This document shows positions 63,905 to 64,000 of a stretch of DNA of 64,000 nucleotides, piece by piece (within the stretch, counting starts at the first letter, position 1; each line of letters begins with the position of its first letter). The notes beneath the pieces are model-generated. The model saw only the letters and a program-made list of their open reading frames with translations, did not search any database and had not been told where the DNA came from. This DNA is from Oreocharis arfaki (lineage: Eukaryota > Chordata > Aves > Passeriformes > Paramythiidae), in NCBI GenBank assembly GCA_013398015.1, contig VZRR01012727.1, positions 2,285,231-2,349,230 of the forward strand, written 5' to 3'. A program made the position numbers and the translations under genes.

Positions 63905-64000
63905 TTGTTAAGATGAGAACACAGGACCATAATCAAAAGAACTACCAGCTTCCCATCTCATGTGATCTTGGTAAATTACTTTATCACTTTGTACCTAGAG
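63905..64000 (+). mobile_element. MIR/CORE-SINE-like relic, cut by the window end
   Basis: The final bases include 'tgtgatcttggtaaattact' (63961-63980) followed by 'ttatcactttgtacct'. This mirrors the MIR family core 'tgtgaccttgggcaagttac' and 'ttaacctctctgtgcctcag'. The preceding 'ctaccagcttcccatctc' aligns loosely with the core just before it. The copy continues beyond position 64000, so its tail cannot be judged. MIR-type SINEs in birds are very old, and the low identity fits that. Confidence 0.6.

Noticed and set aside
1..64000. Prokaryotic-type features (operons, Shine-Dalgarno sites, CRISPR arrays, insertion sequences)
   Set aside because: CR1 elements, CpG depletion, lack of long dense ORFs and vertebrate-like texture exclude a bacterial or phage origin.
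1..64000. tRNA, rRNA, U6-type snRNA genes and long terminal repeats
   Set aside because: No A/B-box tRNA signature, U6 start motif, rRNA core or paired LTR was seen on reading both strands; a covariance-model and repeat-library search would settle this.

Overview
The window looks like nuclear DNA from a bird, or at least a sauropsid. The evidence is two clear CR1 retrotransposon pieces. One is a CR1 3' end on the plus strand at 30066-30150 that finishes in the ATTCTATG-type octamer repeat typical of avian CR1. The other is a roughly 450 bp 3'-region fragment on the minus strand at 59205-59655. The rest is A+T-rich, CpG-poor and interspersed-repeat-poor, as in avian introns and gene deserts. 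Older relics are also visible: two CR1-like pieces (near 7.0 kb and 13.6 kb) and two MIR/CORE-SINE-like pieces (55.8 kb and the right edge).

No protein-coding gene can be called with confidence. The long open frames (up to 183 codons) have no recognisable domain, and several of the longest start only at non-ATG codons. Nothing resembles a bacterial operon, CRISPR array, rRNA or tRNA. The window is best read as intergenic or deep-intronic sequence.

Layout: 1-13.6 kb is non-coding with an AT-rich tract (9551-9720) and a GC-rich patch (5600-5780). 13.6-31 kb holds the most gene-like signals. These are a possible pair of exons at 21225-21300 and 21411-21575, separated by a 110 bp intron, and a possible two-exon model at 27382-27713 plus 29665-29821. 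The second model has an ATG, a consensus donor, a near-ideal acceptor, a stop, and AATAAA signals about 200 bp beyond it. 28-32 kb also holds two stretches dense in transcription-factor-like motifs that read like conserved enhancers. 32-64 kb is non-coding with GC-rich, CpG-poor islands (32.5, 41.8 and 46.0-46.6 kb), simple repeats, the CR1 copy and the SINE relics.

How the parts might work together is limited to inference: a regulatory desert or long intron with candidate RFX X-boxes (23193, 48343), CTCF-like motifs (16294, 22493) and TCF/POU/homeodomain-like motif clusters. No unusual new molecular system was found. The best leads are the two small gene models and the enhancer-like blocks, all needing transcript or alignment evidence.
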